From Streptomyces sp. HNM0575 (GTDB taxonomy: Bacteria; Actinomycetota; Actinomycetes; Streptomycetales; Streptomycetaceae): a stretch of 64,000 bases of DNA. The stretch spans positions 1-64,000 of the forward strand of contig NZ_JAASAG010000009.1 of assembly GCF_012726265.1 (NCBI RefSeq). The letters are read 5' to 3'. Both the position numbers and the translations under genes were made by a program. This document shows positions 17,892 through 25,691 of this stretch, piece after piece. Each line of letters opens with the position of its first letter. Position 1 is the stretch's first letter. The notes beneath the pieces are model-generated. The model saw only the letters and a program-made list of their open reading frames with translations. It was not told the origin of the DNA and searched no databases.

Positions 17892-18994
17892 AGGGCTCTC
17901 CTTCCGCTCGTCGCCGTGGGTGCCGGCACCTCGGGGTGGCGCATACCCGACGCTACCTTGAGCAGCCCCGACGCCTTGAGTTCCGTCTCCGCCCACTCCG
18001 CTTCGGGATCGGATCCCCAGGTGATCCCGGCGCCCGTGCCGAAACGCAGAACGGCGCCGCGACTGCCGCGTTCGATCCAGAAGGTGCGTATGCCGACGGC
18101 CAGCTCGCCGGTGCCGCGGTCGGCGTCGGCCCAGCCGATTCCGCCGCAGTACGAACCTCGTGGCGAGGTCTCCAGGGCGCCGATGATCCGCAGAGCGCTG
18201 AGCTTGGGGGCGCCGGTGACCGAGCCCGGCGGGAAGGTGTGCCTGAGCAGTTCGGGCCAGCCCGTCCCGGGAGCGAGTTCGCCGCGCACCGTCGAGACGA
18301 GGTGGACGAGGCCGGGATGCGGCTCGACCTCGCACAGCGCCGGCACGGTGACCGATCCGGGGGCGCAGACGCGGCCCAGGTCGTTGCGTACCAGGTCGAC
18401 GATCATCACGTTCTCGGCGTGGTCCTTCTCCAGCATCTCCTCGGCGGTACGGGCCGTGCCCTTGATCGGTCCCGATTCGACGGTCCCGGCGGAGCGCCGC
18501 AGATACAGCTCCGGTGAGGCGGTGGCCACTTCCACGCCGTGGGCGGGGAGCCGTACGGCGCCGGCGTACGGGGCGGGGTTGCCGCGTGCCAGCAGCGCCG
18601 AGAGGCCGGAGACGTCGGACGCCTCGGGATCGGCCTCGGGCAGGGGCGCGCTCAGCACCCGGCAGAGGTTGGCCTGGTAGACGTCGCCTGCCGCGATGTG
18701 CTCGCGGATGCGCCGTACACCTGCGGTGTAGGAGGCGCGGTCCATCGAACTGGTCCACGCGGCGGGCGCGGGGCCGCGCCAGCGCGCGGCGGCCGGGGGC
18801 AGCGGGGCCGAGCGTGGGGCGGGCAGTGTGGTCTCGCGTACGTCGCCGAAGCGTGCGCACACCAGCCGCCCCTCGAAGTCCGCGACCACGGCCCACCAGC
18901 CCGCGGACTCCAGGGCCGCGGGGTCGCTGGTGACGTCACGCAGGTCGGTGGCGAGGAGCGAGCCGAAGCGGGCGAAGGGCGTCGGGGCGTACAC
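17888..18994 (-). CDS. pabB: Aminodeoxychorismate/anthranilate synthase component I
   Basis: 368 residues from GTG 18994. The chorismate-binding core is intact: SGPIKGTARTAEE, DLVRNDLGRVC, GSVTGAPKLSALRIIGALE and FGTGAGITWGSDPEAEW. The N-terminal half is shorter than in classic PabB or TrpE (about 450+ residues). It forms 4-amino-4-deoxychorismate from chorismate and ammonia. The PabA glutaminase partner is not in this window. The gene is coupled to pabC by a four-base overlap. The start lies just downstream of a block of 24-bp repeats. Confidence 0.9.
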   Translation of the reverse strand: MYAPTPFARFGSLLATDLRDVTSDPAALESAGWWAVVADFEGRLVCARFGDVRETTLPAPRSAPLPPAAARWRGPAPAAWTSSMDRASYTAGVRRIREHIAAGDVYQANLCRVLSAPLPEADPEASDVSGLSALLARGNPAPYAGAVRLPAHGVEVATASPELYLRRSAGTVESGPIKGTARTAEEMLEKDHAENVMIVDLVRNDLGRVCAPGSVTVPALCEVEPHPGLVHLVSTVRGELAPGTGWPELLRHTFPPGSVTGAPKLSALRIIGALETSPRGSYCGGIGWADADRGTGELAVGIRTFWIERGSRGAVLRFGTGAGITWGSDPEAEWAETELKASGLLKVASGMRHPEVPAPTATSGRRAL

Positions 18995-19316
18995 ACGAGC
19001 GAGTCTATGGTGCGGCGGTGCCGGGCGGTCCGGGGCTTCGCGGGCCCTCGGCGGGAGGTCGCCGCAGGGGGCTCGCCACGCGGCTCCGCGGAGGGGCTCG
19101 TCGCGCGCTCCGCGGAGGGGCTCGTCGCGCGCTCCGCGGAGGGGCTCGTCGCGCGCTCCGCGGAGGGGAGTGCGCGGCTCCGGGGAGGGGATCCGCCGCT
19201 GCTCGGCGGCCCGTACGGACGGTCACGCAGGGCAAACAGAATTTGAGCTGGCAGCGTTATCCGCTACAGTTCAACCCGTCGCCGGGACGCGGAAGCCGAC
19301 CGGGACGGCAACACCT
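18995..19316. other. Intergenic region between pabB and the tRNA cluster
   Basis: No gene is supported. The left two thirds are very GC-rich and hold the 24-bp tandem repeats. The right end (about 19225-19275) is AT-richer and probably carries the promoter of the rightward tRNA cluster. Confidence 0.6.
19083..19168. repeat. Tandem 24-bp repeat with a palindromic core, about 3.5 copies
   Basis: Copies start at 19083, 19107, 19131 and 19155 (the last partial) and are identical across 24 bases. Each contains the perfect 10-bp palindrome CTCCGCGGAG followed by GGGCTCGTCGCGCG. The spacing puts the palindromes 24 bp apart in direct order, upstream of pabB and of the tRNA cluster. Confidence 0.9.
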
Positions 19317-19389
19317 GCGGACGTGGCTCAGTTGGTAGAGCATCACCTTGCCAAGGTGAGGGTCGCGAGTTCGAATCTCGTCGTCCGCT
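19317..19389 (+). tRNA. tRNA-Gly (anticodon GCC)
   Basis: 73 bases. Acceptor GCGGACG/CGTCCGC, D-arm TGGCTCAGTTGGTAGAGC, anticodon loop TTGCCAA giving GCC, T-arm GAGTTCGAATCTC, discriminator T, no encoded CCA. First of a Gly-Cys-Val cluster. Confidence 0.96.
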
Positions 19390-19417
19390 CTGCGTGGGAG
19401 TTTCACGACTCCCGCCC

Positions 19418-19488
19418 GGTGGAGTGGCCGAGAGGCGAGGCAACGGCCTGCAAAGCCGTCTACACGGGTTCAAATCCCGTCTCCACCT
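19418..19488 (+). tRNA. tRNA-Cys (anticodon GCA)
   Basis: 71 bases. Acceptor GGTGGAG/CTCCACC, anticodon loop CTGCAAA giving GCA, T-arm GGGTTCAAATCCC. No encoded CCA. The short length is normal for tRNA-Cys. Confidence 0.95.
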
Positions 19489-19492
19489 CCAA

Positions 19493-19564
19493 GGACGATT
19501 AGCTCAGCGGGAGAGCGCTTCCCTGACACGGAAGAGGTCACTGGTTCAATCCCAGTATCGTCCA
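19493..19564 (+). tRNA. tRNA-Val (anticodon GAC)
   Basis: 72 bases. Acceptor GGACGAT/ATCGTCC, anticodon loop CTGACAC giving GAC, T-arm GGTTCAATCC. From the D-arm through the T-arm it is identical to the tRNA-Val at 23753, but the acceptor stems differ. The foreign segment starts just past its terminator. Confidence 0.96.
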
Positions 19565-19570
19565 CACAGG

Positions 19571-19607
19571 CCAGGGGCCGTTTCCCGATGAGGGAAACGG
19601 CCCCTGG
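19571..19607 (+). terminator. Terminator of the Gly-Cys-Val tRNA cluster
   Basis: A perfect 16-bp stem (CCAGGGGCCGTTTCCC and its complement) with a GATGA loop starts six bases after tRNA-Val and is followed by TTCGTT. This is a strong intrinsic terminator. Confidence 0.85.
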
Positions 19608-19633
19608 TTCGTTGTGAGTGACCAACTGCGTGA

Positions 19634-19909
19634 CTATGAAGATGAGTTGGGCTCCACGTCGGAGGCGCCAGCCTCGAACACCCGGTCCATGACGACCGCT
19701 TCGGTCTGGATCGCGGGGCGGACCTGCCTCCGGTAGACCTTCTCGGTCACGGCCGTACTGGAGTGGCCGACCAGGCGGGAGACCTCCTCCAACGGGATGC
19801 CCCTGTCGGACAGTGACACCTCTGTCGGACAGTAGCGAGACAGAGTTGTGGCGCAGCTCCCGAGGTGTCCGGTCCGCAGTGTCGAGGCCGTCGACAGCCC
19901 TGAGTACCC
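19634..19909 (-). pseudogene. Tyrosine integrase C-terminal relic, copy A (frameshifted)
   Basis: Leftward frame ending with TAG at 19634. It holds the C-terminal part of a phage-type tyrosine recombinase: VSRLVGHSSTAVTEKVYRRQ (with the late His and the nucleophile Tyr) and the tail MDRVFEAGASDVEPNSSS. Upstream, around 19806-19835, a short duplication (CTGTCGGACAGT twice) breaks the frame before the H-x-x-R box. Homology to copy B stops at about 19909, where the sequence becomes unrelated. There is no catalytic N-terminal half, so it is dead. Confidence 0.82.
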
Positions 19910-19952
19910 CGATTCCTGGCGGGATTGGGCAGTTTGCTGGCAGGCTGCCTTT

Positions 19953-20168
19953 ATGGTCCTAGTGGTGCTGGGCGCGTTGGTCGCCGCAATCCTCCTCTTC
20001 GGCGCCACCCTCGACTGGCGAGCGCGGCGCCGCGGGAGGCAGATTCGAGATGGGTTCAACATGTCTCGCGACGCGAGAGAGGTGCGCCGTGACATGCGTG
20101 CCTGGGATAGAGGGTCAGTCGGGCACGCGGGAGAAGATACGTCCTGGATGAAGCGCCGACGGCAGTGA
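19953..20168 (+). CDS. Small membrane protein between the integrase relics
   Basis: 71 residues from ATG 19953. One hydrophobic helix (VLVVLGALVAAILLFGATL) leads into a charged helix (RDAREVRRDMRAWDRG) and a basic tail. A weak AGG-containing stretch precedes the ATG. The frame extends further upstream, but only into the antisense of the integrase relic. The charged-helix pattern looks selected rather than random, but there is no family I can name. Confidence 0.45.
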   Translation: MVLVVLGALVAAILLFGATLDWRARRRGRQIRDGFNMSRDAREVRRDMRAWDRGSVGHAGEDTSWMKRRRQ

Positions 20169-20243
20169 GCGCCTTCCTGTTGTCACTGACGAACGACCGC
20201 ACACCGGGCAGGCCGTGAACCCCTCGGCCGGCGCGCTGCGTGA

Positions 20244-20507
20244 CTACGGGCCGGAGTTGGGTCCCACGTCGGAGGCGCCAGCCTCGAACACCCGGTCCAT
20301 GACGACGGCTCCGGTCTGGATCACGGGACGGATCTGCTTCCGGTAGACCTTCTCCGTCACGGCCGTACTCGAGTGGCCGACCAGGCGGGAGATCTCTTCC
20401 AACGGCACGCCTCTGTCCGACAGCAGCGACACGAAGCTGTGCCGCAGTTCCCGGGGCGTCCACTCCGCAGGGTCGAGCCCGTCCACGGCCTTGAGTACCC
20501 GCCGCAA
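20244..20507 (-). pseudogene. Tyrosine integrase C-terminal relic, copy B
   Basis: Leftward, 87 codons, ending with TAG at 20244. The residues cover TPRELRHSFVSLLSDRG (the H-x-x-R box, first His replaced by Arg), ISRLVGHSSTAVTEKVYRKQ with the nucleophile Tyr, and the same MDRVFEAGASDV tail as copy A. The frame is intact but begins right at the join with the transposase fragment near 20508, so the integrase lost its N-terminal ~300 residues. Copies A and B are clearly diverged, so this is not a very recent duplication. Confidence 0.85.
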
Positions 20508-20988
20508 GCTTCGCCCGCACGCATTTACGGCTCAACTCCTGTGGCCCCGGCGCCAGATCAGGATCGAGCGCATGGCAATGCCAGCGCAGGCGGTTGATGA
20601 TCCGGGTGCGTTCGGCAATCAGCGTCCGGCGGTGATCGACCAACAGCCACATCTCCAGTGCCTCTTCATCCAGCCGGGCCGCCGGCAACCCCGGCCCGCG
20701 CTGGGCGGCGTGGGCCACTGCCAGGGCGTCGATGGGATGGGACTTGCCACGCTGACGGACCGAGGCACGAGTCCGAGCCATCAGCTTCGGCGGCACCGCC
20801 ACCACGCCCTGACCACCGGCCAGCAGGTCCCGCAACAGCCCGCCGGCCACATGCCGGCAGTCCTCCACCGCCCACAGACGGCCCTCCGTGCGGGCAGGCA
20901 CCGTGAGTTGGCCGCGCTTGCATCCCGCGCCATCCACCGCGACCAGCGTGTGGCTGTCCTTGTGAGGGTCCACCCCGATCACCAGCAT
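20508..20988 (-). pseudogene. IS110-family transposase, N-terminal fragment
   Basis: ATG 20988 begins MLVIGVDPHKDSHTLVAVD, the first DEDD acidic box of IS110 transposases. GKSHPIDALAVAHAA (third box region) and EMWLLVDHRRTLIAERTRIINRLRWH (the linker helix) follow. The protein stops being IS110-like after about 160 residues at the join with integrase relic B; the C-terminal Ser domain is missing. It is therefore inactive. The frame happens to stay open into the relic, but that part is a shadow. Confidence 0.85.
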
Positions 20989-21374
20989 CGCCCTGCCACC
21001 CTTCGCGCCGAAGTGAAGACCGACCGGGGGCATACCTCAGTTGGGGCTGCTGCCACTCTCCTATCAGGCCACTCCGGTCAGCCCGAGCCGCAGCCGGCGA
21101 GGACAAATCCCAAGCAAGCCCCGTCACCAGGGCAGCGAGCCTCCGAGCCACCCGCCGACTACGACCGACCCTGCGCCAACGAAGACGACCAGGCCACAAC
21201 CACACTCACACTGAAGCGAGCCTCCAAGATCAGGGGCCCACATCGGGCTACTGCGGGCAGGTCAAGAGACTGCCCAAGTCGCGGAAAGCATACGAGCCCC
21301 CGATCTCTCGCCCCAAAGCAGCTCCAGCCCAAACCCGCTCCACTGACCTCTTCAATTCCTACGGGTCGCGAATT
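20989..21374. other. Gene-free stretch inside the island
   Basis: No reading frame with coding character is supported. The left part is probably the remaining IS110 end region, and the right part leads to the 3' end of the next leftward gene. Base composition drops steadily from left to right. Confidence 0.55.
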
Positions 21375-22679
21375 TCAGTTGCTCTTTCCAGCTCCAGTAC
21401 CCGGGCCCTTCAGTAGTGCCTTATCCAGCGCCCCTACAACCGCGGCACGTGTGGCGTCGCCCGTTGGAATTGCAGATAGGACCGCTGTGGCAAGCAGTAG
21501 CACACGGAGTCCATCGGATGCGTGTCCGACCCCTGGTATTAGCGGGATCACGAGCGCCGAAGCAGCCAGCGTAAGGGAAGGAGAAAGTCTTCGTATAGCG
21601 CGCGCTGACCGAGAGACGAGACTTACCTCCGGGGCATTCTCAAGCAGCTCATCCCAGTTTTCATGCGCAGCTGATATGGCACCCGCTAATACTGCCGAGC
21701 ACACGCGATCATAGTTTTCGAGAGAATGCGACGTCGCAATTTCTTTGCTGAGTTCGCGGAGGGTTGCGGCAACACGAGCATGGTCGCGGCGGATCTGACC
21801 CCGAAGCGCCCTCTCCCGCCAACCTGAAGCACGAAGAGGCACCGGATTCATTTCGATCACGCGCGCAGTCTTTTCGATGACGGCTCTGACCTGTCTAAGC
21901 GGGCGCGGCTGTAGATATCTAGGCCTGCTTATGTGTAGCTCCCATGCAAGATAGTGTAGCTGCCAGACGACCTGATCGATTGATTCCTCATAGCCCGCGC
22001 GTGCATGACGATCGAGCAACCGCCTAAAGGCACTTGCCCAGCGATGGAAGCCGACTCCTAGAAGGAGGCCACTCCCAATCAGTATTTGCCAACCCGCTGC
22101 CCACTCATAGTAAGAACGGAGCACAAGTAGAGTAGCCCAAGGCAATCCCACAAGCGTGGCACCTATGGCCGACGCGCACAAAATGAGCGCAATGTCAACT
22201 CCATGCCTTTCCGTTTCAGGTGCGGGATGAAGCCTACCACGCAGGAATGAAAGCATTCCCCGGAAGCTGGACCCTGTAGCTCCAACCGCTATCAGCACGA
22301 GCAACAGTTCTACTTGCTCAATGAGAGATGAACCTAATTTGCTCGCTGTAGCTCCGTTTCTTAAGGTGTGTGCAACTGGGCCCCAATTAATTGCCCATAA
22401 GAGAAGGGTCGCGCCGCCCAAAGTGATAAGTCCGGCTCCTGCGATGGCGGTCTTGTCGTGTCTGCGGCGCATCCATACCGGCAACATGACACCTATGGCG
22501 GCCAATTGCGAAGCTTCAATCAAACGCTCGCGATCTGACGTATCCTCGACGTGCAAATCTGTTGCAACGCGTCGTCGAATCTTTACATTTTCCTCTTGGC
22601 TCTCTCTATCCTCAGTTCTCCGTTGCGGAACACTGGCGCTAAACTGATACCAGTTCCATATCCTAGAAAATGCCCCCAT
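21375..22679 (-). CDS. Low-GC multi-pass membrane protein of unknown function
   Basis: 434 residues from ATG 22679, with AAGGGG seven bases upstream; a TTG at 22709 is the alternative. There is an N-terminal polar region (about 1-75). Hydrophobic segments follow at about 80-102, 120-140, 170-200 and 205-225. A soluble helical domain with conserved-looking aromatics (about 235-375: QLHYLAWELHISRPRYLQPR, then an Arg-rich helix) comes next, and a final hydrophobic pair lies at about 385-420. Codon use is far less GC-biased than anywhere else in the window, which marks recent transfer. No family recognised. The layout (membrane helices around a cytosolic sensor-like domain, alone in an integrative remnant) would fit a defence or immunity gene, but nothing in the sequence proves that. 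Confidence 0.72.
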   Translation of the reverse strand: MGAFSRIWNWYQFSASVPQRRTEDRESQEENVKIRRRVATDLHVEDTSDRERLIEASQLAAIGVMLPVWMRRRHDKTAIAGAGLITLGGATLLLWAINWGPVAHTLRNGATASKLGSSLIEQVELLLVLIAVGATGSSFRGMLSFLRGRLHPAPETERHGVDIALILCASAIGATLVGLPWATLLVLRSYYEWAAGWQILIGSGLLLGVGFHRWASAFRRLLDRHARAGYEESIDQVVWQLHYLAWELHISRPRYLQPRPLRQVRAVIEKTARVIEMNPVPLRASGWRERALRGQIRRDHARVAATLRELSKEIATSHSLENYDRVCSAVLAGAISAAHENWDELLENAPEVSLVSRSARAIRRLSPSLTLAASALVIPLIPGVGHASDGLRVLLLATAVLSAIPTGDATRAAVVGALDKALLKGPGTGAGKSN

Positions 22680-22987
22680 GGAAGACCCCTTGGCCTTGCG
22701 ATACGCCAATAAGCACGTAGAACGAAGATGCTACGCCGGATGGGGAGTATGCAGTACTCGCAATGAGGTCGTTCACTTGCCTCCAGATACTTCAAGACAA
22801 GGGCTGTCAGCCCAGCGAGCCCGACACAAGTCTGGACCGTCTCTGGACCGTGCGAGGTTGGCCGACGTTGACAGACGATGCCGGATGGTGGCCGTCGTCA
22901 CACTGGTGCGGTCTGGGGCGCTCTGGTTGATCTGCGCCCTGGTACGGCTATGCCGAAGTTCGGAGAGGTGCGGTGCCGGCGGTGGGG
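22680..22987. other. Gene-free stretch inside the island
   Basis: It holds the upstream region of the low-GC membrane gene. A close pair of TCTGGACCGT repeats sits at about 22832-22853, and a GGGCTGTCAGCCC mini-hairpin near 22803. I see no convincing gene on either strand. Confidence 0.5.
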
Positions 22988-23509
22988 CTACAGGGGCTCG
23001 TGGCGGTGCCACTGGAGGTAGCGGTCCGGGCGGAGGTCGGCGATGCCCCACTCAAGTCGCATGATGCCCGCGGTCATGGAGCAGGCGTAGGCGACGATGA
23101 CCAGGCTGACGTCCCGGGGTACGTGCGCGAGACCCTGGTGGACCTCGTGATTCTCGAACTCCTCCAGGCCCAGGTCGAGTTCGCCCTGCATCGGCTTCGG
23201 TCCTAACTCGCGTATGAGCTCTGCCCGCAGGCGGTCCTTCTTCTTTAGCCGGGCTGCGGTGACCGGGAGGTCCCTGTCCGGGTACCGGAAGGGATAGATC
23301 AGGTGATCGGCGACGACCATGACGGTACGGGCGCGCAGGCGGACAGGCGTGGCCTCGGCGAAGCCTTCTAGCCCGGCCGCCAGTTCCTCGTACTGGGCCG
23401 CGTGCAGACCGTGGCCGTACGCTTCCAGCGTCTGCGTGTGCACGCCGTCGTGGCCGTTGCGTGCCCGTTCGTGTGCTCGCGTCAGGACCTTGACGACGGC
23501 CGCCGCCAA
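22988..23509 (-). CDS. Hypothetical protein at the island's right edge
   Basis: 173 residues from TTG 23509, preceded by GGAAGGGAGA. The frame stays open to GTG 23626, but the extra 39 residues are Cys/Ser-rich and unconvincing. The protein is a helical, charge-rich polypeptide (VLTRAHERARNGHDGVHTQTLEAYGHG, then LKKKDRLRAELIRELGPKP) with a late hydrophobic patch (VSLVIVAYACSMTAGIM). Composition is closer to the host genome than the membrane gene at 21375. Function unknown. It may be cargo or part of a regulator. Confidence 0.55.
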   Translation of the reverse strand: MAAAVVKVLTRAHERARNGHDGVHTQTLEAYGHGLHAAQYEELAAGLEGFAEATPVRLRARTVMVVADHLIYPFRYPDRDLPVTAARLKKKDRLRAELIRELGPKPMQGELDLGLEEFENHEVHQGLAHVPRDVSLVIVAYACSMTAGIMRLEWGIADLRPDRYLQWHRHEPL

Positions 23510-23752
23510 GGGCGATCTCCCTTCCGCCGAGGGACAGAGCAGCCCGGACGACCGTGCGTGAGACAGCGACGTCGCACAAGTGCGCATGGCGGGAGCAAGG
23601 AGCGCACAGGATGCGACCCGGCACACCTCAGACCGTGCGCTGCTGAGTGACCAACTGCGTGACTACCGCCCCGGACCGCGGTGGACGGCCGCGCATCCGC
23701 GCGGATTTGTCTTGCAGGTCAGCGCGTGACAATATCTCTGTCGTTCCAACCC

Positions 23753-23824
23753 GCGCGGTTAGCTCAGCGGGAGAGCGCTTCCCTGACACGGAAGAGGTCA
23801 CTGGTTCAATCCCAGTACCGCGCA
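23753..23824 (+). tRNA. tRNA-Val (anticodon GAC), second copy
   Basis: 72 bases. Acceptor GCGCGGT/ACCGCGC. The D-arm, anticodon arm (loop CTGACAC) and T-arm are identical to the tRNA at 19493. Because the acceptor differs, it is a separate gene rather than a 3' end carried by an integrated element. Confidence 0.95.
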
Positions 23825-23829
23825 CAGTG

Positions 23830-23863
23830 AGAGTGCCCCGGCCGAGGACGGCCGGGGCACTCT
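23830..23863 (+). terminator. Terminator of the second tRNA-Val(GAC)
   Basis: A perfect 15-bp stem (AGAGTGCCCCGGCCG and complement) with an AGGA loop starts five bases after the tRNA. Confidence 0.82.
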
Positions 23864-23897
23864 GCGTTCGCGGGTCAACTCCGCGGCGTGGCCGGGG

Positions 23898-24200
23898 TCA
23901 TGAGGAGAACAGCATGTGGCCGAAGCCGCGCTTGTGGCCGTGGCCGTAGTGACCGTGGCCGTGGTGGCCGTGGTGCGGGGCGCCCCAGGCCGGGGCGGCG
24001 GGGTAGGACTGGGGAGCGTGGCCCTGGCCGTACGGGGCGGCCGGCGGTGGGGCGGGCTGCGACCACTGGGACTCCAAGCGTGTGAGCGCCTCCAGCTCGC
24101 CGTAGTCGAGGAAGATCCCCCGGCAGCCGCCGCACTGCTCGATCTGGACGCCGTTGCGGTTGAACGTCTGCATGGGCGCACCGCACTTGGGACACTGCAT
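23898..24200 (-). CDS. Zinc-ribbon (TFIIB-type) small protein with His-rich tail
   Basis: 100 residues from ATG 24200, with GGAGAGGA upstream. The N terminus is a zf-TFIIB ribbon: MQCPKCGAPMQTF and QCGGCRGIFLDYGELE give two CxxC pairs. The C-terminal half is Pro/Gln then strongly His/Gly-rich (HHGHHGHGHYGHGHKRG), suggesting metal binding or storage. Members of this family are annotated as transcription-factor zinc-finger proteins, but no DNA target is known. Confidence 0.85.
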   Translation of the reverse strand: MQCPKCGAPMQTFNRNGVQIEQCGGCRGIFLDYGELEALTRLESQWSQPAPPPAAPYGQGHAPQSYPAAPAWGAPHHGHHGHGHYGHGHKRGFGHMLFSS

Positions 24201-24240
24201 GGTCGAAATTCCTCTCCACGTCGGTGTTTTCACCGCTCGG

Positions 24241-25470
24241 TCACTGCGGATCCAGCGTACGGCCCGTTTCGTCCCGTTGCCCGGGTACGTGGGCGGTCGC
24301 GATGCGTTCGCAGGCTTCGGCGCACGCCGTTTCGGCTTCGTCCAGGGGGCGTCGGGCGGCGTGGGCCTTGGCGACCGCCAGCGCGGCCGTCTGTACGGTC
24401 AGGGCGCGGGCCGGTGCGTCGAGACGGGGCGGCCAGGTGCCGTCGCCCCCGCCGAGGAAGGGTGTGGCTGCGGCGGTCTCGTAGGCGTGCAGGAAGCGTT
24501 GCCAGGACGGGCCGGGCAGCAGTCCCGTCGCGAACCAGGCGGCGGGCCGGGCGAGGTCCCATGCCGGGTCGCCGATGCCCGAGTCGTCGACGTCGATGAG
24601 CTGCCAGGCGCCGTCCTCGCCGGCCGGGTGGCTGACCAACTGGCCCATGTGGAAGTCCCCGTGGCACAGCGCGCTTAGCCGCGAAGGCTCGGGCGGCTCC
24701 TCTCCTCTGCACCAGGCGGGCAGGACCGCCCACGCCGCCTCGACGGCCTCGACGGCGGCCGTGAGTTCGGAGGCGGGGGCAGAGTCAGTGGCAGTGGCAG
24801 TGGCGGCGGGGTCGTGGCCGTGATCGTGATCGAGCGCCGCGCGCATGCGCTTCAGCGCGCGGGCCGCCTTCTCCGGGCCGCGCATCGCCGGTATCGGGCC
24901 GGGCAGTCCGGCGCGCAGCGCATCGAGCCGTACGGAGTGCAGGCGGGCGAGGAGCGTGCCCGCCGCCTCCCAGGGTGCGGAATCGGGGGCGTCGGGGTCC
25001 ACGGGACGGCCGCGGGGCCAGAGAGTGGCCGGCCGCCCGTCGTGGAGACGCATCGGGCGCAGGGGGTCCGCCGGGTACGTGCCGGCCGCGCCCCCGGTGG
25101 GGGTTCCGCCGGGCGCCGGGGCGGCCCCGGGCAGGGGCGTCCCGGCGGGAGTCAGCGGCGCCAGCATGATGCCCGCGAGCAGCGGGTGGGCGGCGATGTG
25201 CAGACGTACCGTCAGTTCGCCGGTGTCCGCCGGCGGGCCGGGCGGGTGTGCCTTGGCGACGACGTCGCCGAGCCCGACGACCGTACCGTCGGGGCGGTCG
25301 GCGAGCACGACGGGACGCGGTGCACCGGACGGCCCGCCGCAGGGCTCGGCCGGTGCGGCGGCCTCGCGTGCGAGTGCGTACAGCCGGTCGGTGAGCGTGA
25401 GCGTCGTCGGCAATGTCCCCCCAGCGACGGAGACTGGGCGGCACCTCCGCGGCCACCGTCCATCGTCCAT
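24241..25470 (-). CDS. Aminoglycoside phosphotransferase (APH)-family kinase
   Basis: 409 residues from ATG 25470; a TTG at 25413 (GGGGGG just before it) is a shorter alternative. The APH catalytic loop is ALCHGDFHMGQLV, with the Asp base in H-G-D-x-H, and the metal-binding segment is LIDVDDSGIGDPAWDLARP. The N-terminal lobe is poorly conserved and the middle has Pro/Gly/Ala linkers. The substrate could be a small alcohol, homoserine, choline or a drug; nothing decides. It lies 40 bp after the zinc-ribbon gene, reading the same way. Confidence 0.83.
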   Translation of the reverse strand: MDDGRWPRRCRPVSVAGGTLPTTLTLTDRLYALAREAAAPAEPCGGPSGAPRPVVLADRPDGTVVGLGDVVAKAHPPGPPADTGELTVRLHIAAHPLLAGIMLAPLTPAGTPLPGAAPAPGGTPTGGAAGTYPADPLRPMRLHDGRPATLWPRGRPVDPDAPDSAPWEAAGTLLARLHSVRLDALRAGLPGPIPAMRGPEKAARALKRMRAALDHDHGHDPAATATATDSAPASELTAAVEAVEAAWAVLPAWCRGEEPPEPSRLSALCHGDFHMGQLVSHPAGEDGAWQLIDVDDSGIGDPAWDLARPAAWFATGLLPGPSWQRFLHAYETAAATPFLGGGDGTWPPRLDAPARALTVQTAALAVAKAHAARRPLDEAETACAEACERIATAHVPGQRDETGRTLDPQ

Positions 25471-25571
25471 GGGATCGTACGCGGGCTCGATGGCCGTCCG
25501 CTCATGCCGGAGACGTTCATGCACGGGCGCCCGTACCTGGCGGCCGCTCAGGGATCGGCGCCTCATATACC

Positions 25572-25607
25572 TGAGGTCCGGGCAGCTCCCCAGCTGCCCG
25601 GACCTCA
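25572..25607 (-). terminator. Strong hairpin between small membrane gene and APH-family gene
   Basis: A perfect 16-bp stem (TGAGGTCCGGGCAGCT and complement) closes a CCCC loop. It lies downstream of the leftward gene at 25692 and upstream of the APH gene, so it most likely ends the former transcript. Confidence 0.8.
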
Positions 25608-25691
25608 ATGCCGTCCGTCGCACCCCCGTCCCCACGGGGCTGATGACCGGGCTATCCCCGGCTCGGGCCGCTCTCCCGAGCCCTGGGCATC

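Larger units (their letters stand above)
19615..23665. mobile_element. Decayed integrative element or island next to tRNA-Val
   Basis: The segment is bounded by a 22-bp perfect direct repeat at 19615-19636 and 23644-23665 (core GACCAACTGCGTGACTA). An 11-base piece of it recurs at 20236-20246. Inside are two relics of the same tyrosine-integrase 3' end in the same orientation, a truncated IS110-type transposase, a membrane-protein gene of lower GC than anything else in the window, and a hypothetical gene. No replication or transfer genes are seen. The repeat coincides with the end of the integrase frame rather than with the tRNA, so the true attachment core is uncertain. Confidence 0.65.

Noticed and set aside
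22583..22795. Leftward 70-codon frame overlapping the start of the low-GC gene
   Set aside because: It overlaps the real gene in another frame, lacks a ribosome site and has mixed basic/aromatic residues without pattern.
23753..23824. Second tRNA-Val(GAC) as the right attachment site of the island
   Set aside because: An element that integrates into a tRNA leaves the same acceptor end on both sides. Here the acceptor stems differ completely (GGACGAT versus GCGCGGT), so it is an independent tRNA gene.
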